From Myxococcales bacterium (GTDB taxonomy: Bacteria; Myxococcota; Polyangia; HGW-17; SLPX01), in NCBI GenBank assembly GCA_007131745.1, contig SLPX01000008.1, forward strand, positions 1-41,020: a stretch of DNA of 41,020 nt, written 5' to 3'. The notes beneath the pieces were generated by a model. The model worked only from the letters and a program-made list of their open reading frames with translations. It had not been told where the DNA came from and did not search any database. The translations under genes and the position numbers were made by a program. Below are positions 16,715-24,740 of this stretch, one piece after another. Every line of letters begins with the position of its first letter. Positions within the stretch are counted from its first letter, which is position 1.

Positions 16715-19080
16715 TTCACCTTGTCCGAATTCCCGCACATGATCGTCTCGACCAATGTCCTCCATTTGGCCTCGCCGTTACGAAAAACTCGCTCCTGGGA
16801 AAAATCTTTCCCGAAAACGCTCGATTTTCCGGTTTGGCTCAAGGTCTGCGCTATGCCTATTAAAGAGTTTGCTCCATGGTCGCCTGGGTCGTAACGGGGT
16901 ATCGCAAGGCGGGCAAGCGCCGTCTTGCTCAAAGGTCGCTTGGCGCCGGAGCCGCACGCAGATAAATGCATAGATACCACCGGATTGTTCAAAATACCAA
17001 CAAGATAAAGAGCTTCATCTTCATTTTGGGCGGTCATTGAATAACAGGAAGTATCCACCACCGCACACCTTGTCCCCAAAAAAGGATCTTCAACCGGTTG
17101 GAGATAGGCAAACCATGTCATATTCCCCAGGCCGCTCCACACCACCCGATGAATATCCCATGTGTATGGCCCCAGGCCGAAAACCGAATAAAAGGGACCG
17201 TTCCGATAAACCCTCGATTTTCTTTTCAGCAACCTTTCCCTGTGCGCATCCAGGTATTTCCACACCCCGGGCGCGTGTCGGCGGAGAGTTTCTTCGTTTT
17301 GTTCACCGGCTCGTTTTTGCGGGACCACAACGTATTCCCAACCCCTGACTTTCCAACGCCTTACATGCCTGGGCTTGATGTATGGATGCACCCATGCGGA
17401 TTCCACTTCATATTCCTCACCCTTGTTATTTGAAACCCCCTTGGGTCTGACAACCAGCCTTTCTCCGATTTTATCCAAAATCGTAACAGCGTAAACTCCT
17501 TCCGCATCGTGTTTCAGGCCGTGCCGGATTTTATCCCTGTAAGCGTTTTTGCCGACAAAACCCGCTTTGAAACCGTTTTCCCCGTTTCTTCTACAGTCGC
17601 ATCCGGACGGAAATTCTTTCGTTGCCATAGACGGTGTTCCGGTTTCCCTTTTCAAACCGGCTATCCATGGACTTCCGCTGCGCCCGGGTTCGAGCATATC
17701 CACCCATCCCTTCCGAAACTCGGGGTTTTTGCCGGGTTTTTCCCACACCACGAGAGGCAACGGTTTTAAAGGTTTACAGCCGAGTTTTGCAACAACCGCA
17801 CCTGGTTGCTGATCCCCGGTGTCGAAAACACCTTTCAACGCCCTCAAATCATGAACTTGTCGCCACCCCAGCGGCTGGGAACGAGGCCCGCTTTCGCCCA
17901 TCGAACGAAACGCCGCCCCCGTCCTGTTGGTAAAAACCGATTGTTTCACCAGGAAAGCCAAAACTCCGCCCTCGGCCAGATAACGCTCCGATGCAAGCGC
18001 GGTAAACACCGTGAGCACATCATCATTGGAGCCGCCAAGGGAGGCCAGAAAACCCCGCTCACCGAAAAGATTCTCCCGGCCGTTTAACAGGCTCCGGATT
18101 TCGTTTCGATAATCACCCGACAAAACATCCCATCGCACCCAGGGTGGGTTTCCGATGAGTGCATCGAATTTGCGGTCGTCTCCTTTGAATGGACGGCCCA
18201 TTATCGAATCATTCAATCTCACCCCTTTGCACACTTGGTCGATTGTCTCTTCGCTCCAAGTGCTTTCACAAGCCGATGCCAGGTTGAGCCGCGCCGTGAA
18301 AACATCAACCGGGCTCAAATCAAAACCCCAAACCTTTCCAAGCGCATCGCTCTTTTTCCACCTTTTGTTGATCTCCCGGTACGTTTCCACGAGAAAAACC
18401 CCGGACCCGCATCCGGGATCCAGGATCCGTCCGGGCCCACTCTCCAAGCAACGATGCGCATCCACTTCCTCCAGCGCAAAGCCGACAAGCCCGCGGGCCA
18501 CGGGCGAAGCCGTGTGATAACCGCCGAAAGCATGGCGCAGCTTCTTGGATACAGTGTCGTGAAAGATCGAGCCCAGGAGATCGGAGCGCCAACCATCTGC
18601 ATCTACGCTCTTTAGTCCCATTTCAAATTCTCCGGCAGCCCGCCATGCGAAAGAGACAGCGTGTTCCAACGGGAGACCTTGCAGAAACCGTCGAAGCGCT
18701 TTCTCTCCGTTTTCTTCACCATGGCCGGCGGGACGAATCCGATCCACTACCGCAAACGAAACCGCAGCCGTTGCGCACTGTATCGAAAAAAGCCTTGCAA
18801 GCGTATCCCCAACCGATTCAACCCGACCCCCAGGATCGGAACCGGCCGCGTTCACCCCTTGTCGGGTCGACGGAAAAACTTCGTTTAACGCTTCTTTCGC
18901 CCGCGGCCTCGAAGAGGGCTCCATGTACAAACCTTTCACAAGACCGCTCCAGAGGTGGAAATCCCGTACCGGCCCTTTTCGGCCTCCACCCTCTTTCAGC
19001 ATGAGGTACAATCGACGCGCCACGGATCGAACCTTTGATTTGAGTTCATTGCGCTCTGAAGATCTGAACTTGTATCTCAT
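16711..19080 (-). CDS. Adenine-specific DNA methyltransferase (Eco57I/TaqI-like, no visible nuclease)
   Basis: A 789-residue protein. Residues 1 to about 160 are a helical N-terminal region without the PD-(D/E)XK nuclease motif I would expect in a type IIG enzyme. Residues 165-440 form an N6-adenine methyltransferase: SAM-binding DPGCGSG (221-227) and catalytic NPPW (311-314). The C-terminal half has a TaqI-type target-recognition layout: HPYIKPRHVRRWKV, YVVVPQKR, VFGLGPYTW, ILNNPVVSMHLSACGSGAKRPLSKTALARLAIPRY. It would methylate adenine in a specific DNA sequence. No restriction partner is adjacent; the only coupled gene encodes a two-helix membrane protein. The start has only a weak ribosome site. 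It may be an orphan methylase, or part of a defence or regulatory unit. Confidence 0.8.
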   Translation of the reverse strand: MRYKFRSSERNELKSKVRSVARRLYLMLKEGGGRKGPVRDFHLWSGLVKGLYMEPSSRPRAKEALNEVFPSTRQGVNAAGSDPGGRVESVGDTLARLFSIQCATAAVSFAVVDRIRPAGHGEENGEKALRRFLQGLPLEHAVSFAWRAAGEFEMGLKSVDADGWRSDLLGSIFHDTVSKKLRHAFGGYHTASPVARGLVGFALEEVDAHRCLESGPGRILDPGCGSGVFLVETYREINKRWKKSDALGKVWGFDLSPVDVFTARLNLASACESTWSEETIDQVCKGVRLNDSIMGRPFKGDDRKFDALIGNPPWVRWDVLSGDYRNEIRSLLNGRENLFGERGFLASLGGSNDDVLTVFTALASERYLAEGGVLAFLVKQSVFTNRTGAAFRSMGESGPRSQPLGWRQVHDLRALKGVFDTGDQQPGAVVAKLGCKPLKPLPLVVWEKPGKNPEFRKGWVDMLEPGRSGSPWIAGLKRETGTPSMATKEFPSGCDCRRNGENGFKAGFVGKNAYRDKIRHGLKHDAEGVYAVTILDKIGERLVVRPKGVSNNKGEEYEVESAWVHPYIKPRHVRRWKVRGWEYVVVPQKRAGEQNEETLRRHAPGVWKYLDAHRERLLKRKSRVYRNGPFYSVFGLGPYTWDIHRVVWSGLGNMTWFAYLQPVEDPFLGTRCAVVDTSCYSMTAQNEDEALYLVGILNNPVVSMHLSACGSGAKRPLSKTALARLAIPRYDPGDHGANSLIGIAQTLSQTGKSSVFGKDFSQERVFRNGEAKWRTLVETIMCGNSDKVK

Positions 19081-19193
19081 GATCGTCCGCCGGTTGAAGA
19101 TTCAATACTGAAGCATTCCGCAAAACAACACATCATACACCATCCGAAACAACGACGAAAACATCAAGATCAAGAAGGAGCGCCGGCCTATCC

Positions 19194-19223
19194 TTGACAA
19201 TGCGCCCAGGGAATTCCTATCCT
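19194..19223 (+). promoter_or_regulatory. Candidate sigma-70-type promoter for the S9 peptidase
   Basis: TTGACA (19194-19199, perfect -35) and TATCCT (19218-19223) are separated by 18 bp. They lie about 95 bp upstream of the S9 peptidase ATG (19318). Confidence 0.5.
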
Positions 19224-19317
19224 ACGCGACCGTGCCGGCGCGGCCCCGGCGCGCATCGCGGTGATGCTGGTAGATGATGGTGTTTGGAATGCCATCGCTG
19301 ATCGACGGAGGAGAAAA

Positions 19318-21453
19318 ATGACCGTATCTTATGGAAAACCCTTATCATTATTGGCGTTCGGCTGCATGCTGATCCTGGGCGGCACGGGCGCCCGAGCCGA
19401 AAAAAGCCTGCGCCCGATTACACACAAGGACCTCTGGTTGATGCCGAGGGTCGGCGCGCCCGCGGTCAGCCCGGACGGCGCCCGGGCCGTAGTCTCGGTG
19501 CAGCGCCCCTCGTACGAGAAGGACGGTTCAGCATCACACCTGTGGCTGATCGATGTCCTCGGCGTGGAAGAACCTCGTCAACTCACATTCGATCGTCTAC
19601 CCGAATCTCATGTGACATGGAGCCCTGACGGCAAAAGGATCGCGTTCACGGCGAGGCGGGGCGACGCCGATGATCCTCAACAGGTCTACCTGCTGGATCT
19701 CGAGCGAGGCGGCGAGGCGACGCGTGTCACCAACCTGCCGACCGGTGGACGGAGGCCGGTTTTTTCGCCTGATGGAAAACGAGTAGTCTTTGTAAGCGAT
19801 GTGCCGCGGAGAGCCAAGTCATTCGAAGACATCGAGAGAATACTGGAGAAGGAAGAGAAACAAGATGACAACGTGCTTGTCTATGAAGGATTTCCCATCC
19901 GCAATTGGAATCGCTGGCTTGGCGACCGCGGGCCTAGGCTTTTCGTCCAGACCATCGGCGAGGACAAGGCAATCGACGTTTTGGCCGGAACAAAACTATT
20001 GGCTCGCCCCGGGTTCGATGGGCGGCGCGATATCGGCAGCAGCGAACTGCCGGTGGTCTGGACCCCTGACGGCGAATCTTTGGTGTTTGTGGCCACTGAC
20101 AATCGCGATCGCTTCGCCCATGATTTCACCCACGAAGATCTCTGGCTCGTGAGGGCTACGGGCGGTGAGCCCCGCCGGTTGACAAACCGCGGCCGAAAAA
20201 AAACGCGGGAAAGCTGGAGCGATCCGCGGTTCAGCCCGGACGGAAAACGCTTCTACGCAAAGCGGGTGGCGATCAACAAGCACGTCTACAACGCGGCACG
20301 TTTGGTCGAGTTCAGTTGGCCGCATATGAAAACACAGCGTGTCATCGAACTTCCCGAAGGAAGAGCGGTGCTGGATTACGTAATTACCCGCGGCGATTCC
20401 GGCGTTTACATGCTGGGCGAGGACGCAGGACACGTGATGCTGTTTCACGCGGCGGCCGGCCGAAAAACCGCCCGCGCCGCATTCAAAATGAACGCAGGGG
20501 TCTATACCAATTTGGTCTCACCCGATCGTGGAACCGGGTTGGTGCTGCTGTCCAACTATCAAAGCGCGTCCGAACCCGTTGAGGTGGTCCGGATCGACCC
20601 CGTCGCGGGGAAGCATCATCGCCTTACGCGGTTCACGGAAAAGGCAACAGCCGGGCTGGATCTCCCTCCCCTGGAACACTTCCGTTTCAAGGCGAAAAAC
20701 GGACGAAACATCCACAGCTTGTTGGTGCGGCCGGCCGGGTTCAACCCCAAGCGCCGGTATCCGGTGCTGGTGATGATACATGGAGGCCCGCACCAGATGT
20801 TTCGGGATGACTTTTTCCTGCGCTGGAACTATCACCTGATGGCAGGTAGCGATTACGTGGTCATAGCCACCAACTACACCGGTTCAACCGGGTTCGGCGA
20901 AGAATTCGCACGCAGGATCCAAGGTGATCCATTGCGAGGACCGGCCCAGGAGATCAACCAGGCCGCGGACTTTGCCGCCGGGCGTTTCAAATTCATTGAC
21001 GGAACTCGACGGTGCGCGGCCGGCGCCAGCTACGGAGGCCACCTGGCAAACTGGATGCAGGCTGCAACGGACAGCTATCGCTGCCTCATCAGCCACGCCG
21101 GATTGGTCAACCTGGTCACGCAGTGGGGCACCAGCGATGTGGTCTATCACCGCGAGGCAAATCTCGGCGGTCCTCCTTGGGAAATCCCCGAAGTCTGGTT
21201 GGACCAGAATCCGCTTTTTAAAGACGGTCATTGGAAAACGCCGGTTCTTGTCACCATAGGCAAGAAAGACGAGCGCGTTCATTTCGCGAACATCCTGGAA
21301 TACTGGACCGCGCTGCAGCGCCGCCGGGTGAAGAGCAGGCTTTTGGTGTTTCCCGAAGAAGACCACTGGATCATGTCCGGCCCCAACAGTCTGCGCTTTT
21401 ACAACGAGGTGGCCGCCTGGCTCCGCCGCTGGCTTCTCGATGACGACGGTTGA
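19318..21453 (+). CDS. S9 family serine peptidase (acylaminoacyl/dipeptidyl peptidase-like)
   Basis: A 711-residue enzyme. I start it at ATG 19318, where GGAGGAG precedes; the reading frame extends upstream to 19261 without such a site. Residues 1-26 are a signal peptide (hydrophobic core then ARA), so it is exported to the periplasm. Residues 30-440 form a beta-propeller with WD40-like blades (SPDGARAVVSVQ, WSPDGKRIAFTA, FSPDGKRVVFVSD). Residues 460-711 form the alpha/beta-hydrolase domain: GASYGG with nucleophile Ser571, Asp651 (KKDERV) and His683 (EEDHWI). This order matches S9C/S9B oligopeptidases that cut short peptides. Its C-terminus overlaps the convergent ThiF-like gene by 55 bp. Its codons look more GC-rich than the neighbours. 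Confidence 0.88.
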   Translation: MTVSYGKPLSLLAFGCMLILGGTGARAEKSLRPITHKDLWLMPRVGAPAVSPDGARAVVSVQRPSYEKDGSASHLWLIDVLGVEEPRQLTFDRLPESHVTWSPDGKRIAFTARRGDADDPQQVYLLDLERGGEATRVTNLPTGGRRPVFSPDGKRVVFVSDVPRRAKSFEDIERILEKEEKQDDNVLVYEGFPIRNWNRWLGDRGPRLFVQTIGEDKAIDVLAGTKLLARPGFDGRRDIGSSELPVVWTPDGESLVFVATDNRDRFAHDFTHEDLWLVRATGGEPRRLTNRGRKKTRESWSDPRFSPDGKRFYAKRVAINKHVYNAARLVEFSWPHMKTQRVIELPEGRAVLDYVITRGDSGVYMLGEDAGHVMLFHAAAGRKTARAAFKMNAGVYTNLVSPDRGTGLVLLSNYQSASEPVEVVRIDPVAGKHHRLTRFTEKATAGLDLPPLEHFRFKAKNGRNIHSLLVRPAGFNPKRRYPVLVMIHGGPHQMFRDDFFLRWNYHLMAGSDYVVIATNYTGSTGFGEEFARRIQGDPLRGPAQEINQAADFAAGRFKFIDGTRRCAAGASYGGHLANWMQAATDSYRCLISHAGLVNLVTQWGTSDVVYHREANLGGPPWEIPEVWLDQNPLFKDGHWKTPVLVTIGKKDERVHFANILEYWTALQRRRVKSRLLVFPEEDHWIMSGPNSLRFYNEVAAWLRRWLLDDDG

Positions 21454-22157
21454 CCACCCGGCGTCAAAGGTCGTTTTATGGTTTCGCGGGAAAAAAAGAA
21501 GTGGTTTGCATCGACCACCAAAAGCTCCCCGGCCAACTCCGGTTTCCCCCAGAGGTTGTTTAAAGCTTCTTGCGCCATAATTGAACCAAGAATGTAGACT
21601 ATCGGAGCGGCAACCGGGACGGGCGAACAAGGCTGGTTAAGACCCGCGTACAGGTCTCTTAATCGAACCGTTCGTTCCGGAAGGGTGGTTGTCACCTGGC
21701 CAAAACCGCCCAAGATGGCCGAGTGCACAATGAAAGAGTTTCCAGGAAGTTCGGCCTCGAGCGCAAAACGAGCCTCGAAATTATCCAGACAATCCAGCAC
21801 ACCATCGCATTCACCAAGCACAGCAGATAAATCCATCTCTCCGATAGTCTCTTCGAGCGGAAGAATCTCGGTCAGCCCCGAAATCTTTGAAAGCCGCTCG
21901 GCCGCTGCCACCGCCTTCGGCCGTCCCAGATCCTGAATCGTGTACAGGGATTGCCTCCCTAAGTCCGGAGGGTCGACTTCCTTGTTATCGATCAGGATGA
22001 GCTTGCCGACGCCACAGCGCGACAAAACCTCGGCCGCGGTGCAGCCCACGCCGCCTACTCCAGCGACAAGCAGAGTGGAACGGGTCAAAATCTCCTGATT
22101 TTCCTCGCCCCATAAAAGTATTTGCCTGGCAAGGAATGCAACTGAACTTTCCATCAT
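21399..22157 (-). CDS. ThiF/MoeB/HesA-family adenylyltransferase-like protein
   Basis: A 252-residue E1-like Rossmann protein with the nucleotide-binding GVGGVG (33-38), SRCGVGKLILIDNKEVDPPDLGRQ and DCLDNFEAR, the usual ThiF/MoeB landmarks. Such enzymes adenylate the C-terminal glycine of ubiquitin-like sulfur carriers. The two CxxC zinc pairs of MoeB are absent, and the last ~18 residues (Ser/Arg/Gln-rich) are encoded antisense to the end of the S9 peptidase, so they are probably a recent read-through extension. It follows the MoaD-like gene by 14 bp, with GGGGA near the ATG. In other AOR operons a ThiF/MoeB-type gene sits beside a MoaD-type gene and may serve tungsten cofactor assembly. That role is inferred here. 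Confidence 0.75.
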   Translation of the reverse strand: MMESSVAFLARQILLWGEENQEILTRSTLLVAGVGGVGCTAAEVLSRCGVGKLILIDNKEVDPPDLGRQSLYTIQDLGRPKAVAAAERLSKISGLTEILPLEETIGEMDLSAVLGECDGVLDCLDNFEARFALEAELPGNSFIVHSAILGGFGQVTTTLPERTVRLRDLYAGLNQPCSPVPVAAPIVYILGSIMAQEALNNLWGKPELAGELLVVDANHFFFSRETIKRPLTPGGQPSSSRSQRRSQAATSL

Positions 22158-22171
22158 TGACTATTCCCCGT

Positions 22172-22399
22172 TCATGCAGCGGAGACCGGGGGCATCAACG
22201 TAACCTTGTCTCCTTCCGCCAAGTCAGCCTGTGGAACACAAGGTCGGCCGTTGACAAGGACTATCATCTCCGCGTCATCCGCAATGCCCAAAGCCCGCAT
22301 GGCATCCGCTGCAATCGACCCTTCGGGAAGATCAAGAGTTTTCTCGGTTATCCGTCCCACGGTCACCACTGTTGCAAACGATTTTACCTTCACTTTCAT
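22172..22399 (-). CDS. MoaD/ThiS-like small protein with non-canonical C-terminus
   Basis: A 75-residue ubiquitin-like protein with the MoaD/ThiS pattern (MKVKVKSFATVV at the start, a DLPEGSIAADAMRALG helix, VNGRPCVPQADLAEGDKVTLMPPVS near the end). ThiS/MoaD proteins carry sulfur as a thiocarboxylate on a terminal Gly-Gly. Here the last residues are Ala-Ala (codons at 22175-22180), so the normal chemistry looks impossible unless processing or a different partner is involved. I placed the start at ATG 22399 because GGAG lies just upstream; the longer frame overlaps the upstream gene. It lies 52 bp after the PreA-like gene and 14 bp before the ThiF-like gene. Confidence 0.75.
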   Translation of the reverse strand: MKVKVKSFATVVTVGRITEKTLDLPEGSIAADAMRALGIADDAEMIVLVNGRPCVPQADLAEGDKVTLMPPVSAA

Positions 22400-22451
22400 C
22401 TCGGCTCCATGTTCATACGCAAAGGGCTTTATCTCCCTCGATGTTTCTTCC

Positions 22452-23732
22452 CTACTTGACCCAGTTGCCGATAGTTCCGTATCCGTTCCAGACCACCTCG
22501 CCTGATTGGGCCAAAACCATTTGGACCGCCTCTTTGGGACAGTGCCCCAAACACCAACCGCACCCCATGCAGTGGGCCGTCGTGAGTTCGGGCAAAACAC
22601 CGGGTTTCTTTTCTTCCATCGACAGTGCACCGTATGGACAGACATCCACACAGATTCCGCAAGCATTGCACTTTTCAGCGTCAAACACCGGAATAACGGG
22701 AGTTTCCTTGGCCATTGGGTTTTCTCTCGGCCAATCCCTCAGGTACATGAATTCTTTCACCGCACAACCTTGAAACTCGGCAATGCTTTTGTATCCCTTC
22801 CGGTCCATCCAGTCTTCCATGTCTTTTATGACTTTACCCAAAACCTTTACTCCGCGGCTGTAGACGGATGAACACAATCCCGCAATACCGCAGCCTCCCA
22901 TCAGGTGCCGCACACAATCGTCGAAAGTAAAACAACCACCTCCCCCTAAAACAGGAATGTTCACCGTTGCGGTTATCTCCATGATTTTCGCCAGAGAAAA
23001 GATCTGCCAGGACCTTCCGATTAAACCGCCCATGGCCGCGGGCACTCCGAAAAATGATCCGGTTTCGTGATCTATCCAGCACCCGTAAAAAGCGTTGTTG
23101 GCCGAGATCGCGGCCGCGCCCGCTCGCTCCACAGCCATCGCCACACCCGCCATGTTTACACACTGCGGAGTCATCTTGAACATGACAGGAATATTCACCG
23201 CGTCCACGCATGCCTTGGTCACTGCATAAGCCGTGTCCGGATCCATGGCCAGGGGCGCGCCCACGTTTTTGTGCGCGGCCTTGGCGCCGAAAGTTGCATG
23301 CGGTCCTCCGGTGTCCAGTTCAACCATCTTCACGCCCGCGGCTTCCATGTCCTTCAGAAACGGAATCCACGTGTCTGCATCACTGCCGATTCCACTGCAG
23401 GAACCTATAAACAAAGTATCGTTTTCCGCGCACAGTTTCAAAGTGCCGGGCAGTTCCTTTTCCATCCATTCGTCGTAGGCCATGTTGTGAAACATCTGGC
23501 TGCATATCCAAGTATCCTTGAGTTCCTTGCCGAAACGACGCAAAGAATAGAAGTAAGGGCGGGGCCAACGATGCACCCCATCTATCTTGTGTACGGTTTT
23601 ACCGATAAGCCAACCGATTCCTTGATCCACGACGCGTTCGGCAAGACGGGTGTGGCCGCCGAAATCACAGGATGTCACCCCAATGGGATTTTTGACCGAA
23701 ATACCGCAAAATTCTGTCTTTAGATCAGCCAT
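22452..23732 (-). CDS. PreA-like (dihydropyrimidine dehydrogenase-type) FMN/Fe-S oxidoreductase
   Basis: A 426-residue protein with a TIM-barrel dihydroorotate/dihydropyrimidine dehydrogenase domain (about 1-340) and two [4Fe-4S] ferredoxin motifs at the end (Cys355/358/361/365 and Cys388/391/394/398). This is the domain order of PreA, the FMN subunit of bacterial dihydropyrimidine dehydrogenase. An FMN-contact segment VMFKMTP (Lys186) is retained. The substrate loop, however, reads ELDTGGPH (138-145) where PreA has its conserved Asn...Cys-Pro, so the catalytic Cys and Asn are missing. It likely reduces or oxidises a C=C or C=N bond of a different substrate, with electrons from ferredoxin. 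AAAAGGAG precedes the ATG. It is in the AOR/glycyl-radical operon; the substrate is unknown. Confidence 0.78.
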   Translation of the reverse strand: MADLKTEFCGISVKNPIGVTSCDFGGHTRLAERVVDQGIGWLIGKTVHKIDGVHRWPRPYFYSLRRFGKELKDTWICSQMFHNMAYDEWMEKELPGTLKLCAENDTLFIGSCSGIGSDADTWIPFLKDMEAAGVKMVELDTGGPHATFGAKAAHKNVGAPLAMDPDTAYAVTKACVDAVNIPVMFKMTPQCVNMAGVAMAVERAGAAAISANNAFYGCWIDHETGSFFGVPAAMGGLIGRSWQIFSLAKIMEITATVNIPVLGGGGCFTFDDCVRHLMGGCGIAGLCSSVYSRGVKVLGKVIKDMEDWMDRKGYKSIAEFQGCAVKEFMYLRDWPRENPMAKETPVIPVFDAEKCNACGICVDVCPYGALSMEEKKPGVLPELTTAHCMGCGWCLGHCPKEAVQMVLAQSGEVVWNGYGTIGNWVK

Positions 23733-23763
23733 TTCTTCTTTTCTCCTTTTGTAGCTCTTCCAT

Positions 23764-24672
23764 CTACATCATTCTTCCCACGGTCACATCAAAGCCCGAT
23801 CCTCTCAATATGTCGGCAAGCATGTGTACGTGGTTTATTTCCGGTGTTTTAAAACGTTCATAAGGCGGGTTTCCGCCCAAAGCCCGATACTTCTCAGAAC
23901 CCAAAGCATGCAAGGGGTTGATATCAAACCCAACAGCGCCGATGCTTCGGCCGAATTCCGCTGTTTGACGCACATTTTCGCGACTATCGTTGAAACCTTC
24001 CACCAGAACCACTGAAATCCGGACGCGCGCTGACTTCGCCATTGCCTGAGCGTTTTGCAAAACCAGCCCATTATCCACCCCGGTCTCTTTCATGTGAGCT
24101 TTTCCATCCATGTGCTTGATGTCCAAAAGCACAAGATCCGACATGACCGCGGCTTGCGCAGCCACATCCCGCGGCGCGAAACCCGAGGTGTCCAAAACTG
24201 TATTGATCCCCCTGTCGCGACAAGCGGCAAGCAGGCCCAGCGCAAATCCAGGCTGAAAAAGCGGTTCACCGCCGCTGAGTGTAACGCCGCCGCCTTTAAC
24301 GTAAAACGCCTGGTCCTTTTCAACCTCATGGACCAACTCTTGTAGATCGACTTCTTTCCCCACAACGCGAAACACACGGTTCGGGCATTCGCTTACGCAA
24401 CTAAGACAGAGATCGCATTTCAGTCTATCCACCGTGACTTCTTTTTGTATGGTTACCGCGCTCCTGGGACATGCATCGATACAACCACCGTAGCCCTTGC
24501 ATAGCCTCGAAAAACAAAACAGCTCCCTTTCGATAGCCATGGTCTCGGGATTAGAGCACCAGGAACAGCGAAGCGGACAACCCTTGAAAAAGACCGTAGT
24601 CCTTATTCCGGGGCCGTCGTGAGTAGAAAACCGTTTCAGCTCCGTGAGCATTCCTTTTACATTTTCGCTCAT
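23764..24672 (-). CDS. Glycyl-radical enzyme activating protein (radical SAM)
   Basis: A 302-residue radical SAM activase that would make the glycyl radical on the partner enzyme encoded at 29917-32388. It has the family layout: FSTHDGPGIRTTVFFKGCPLRC, with the [4Fe-4S] ligands of CxxxCxxC at Cys32/36/39, then a ferredoxin insert (Cys53, 58, 64, 68 and Cys86/89/92/96), GGVTLSGGEPLFQPG and LDTSGFAP. The two extra clusters place it with activases of dehydratase/decarboxylase-type glycyl-radical enzymes rather than PflA. I took ATG 24672, because it begins the conserved MSENVKGMLTELKRFS. A TTG at 24744, overlapping the previous stop, is an alternative. It lies five genes downstream of its partner, an unusual separation. 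Confidence 0.85.
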   Translation of the reverse strand: MSENVKGMLTELKRFSTHDGPGIRTTVFFKGCPLRCSWCSNPETMAIERELFCFSRLCKGYGGCIDACPRSAVTIQKEVTVDRLKCDLCLSCVSECPNRVFRVVGKEVDLQELVHEVEKDQAFYVKGGGVTLSGGEPLFQPGFALGLLAACRDRGINTVLDTSGFAPRDVAAQAAVMSDLVLLDIKHMDGKAHMKETGVDNGLVLQNAQAMAKSARVRISVVLVEGFNDSRENVRQTAEFGRSIGAVGFDINPLHALGSEKYRALGGNPPYERFKTPEINHVHMLADILRGSGFDVTVGRMM

Positions 24673-24740
24673 GTTCTTCAGCACCATTGCGGATCGCAAG
24701 ACCGGGTTTTTCCGATTCCCGCACAAACACACTTCCAGGG

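Noticed and set aside
22400..22684. N-terminal extension of the MoaD-like frame up to 22684
   Set aside because: The extension overlaps the ferredoxin motifs of the PreA-like gene in another frame and lacks MoaD character. The ATG at 22399 has its own ribosome site.
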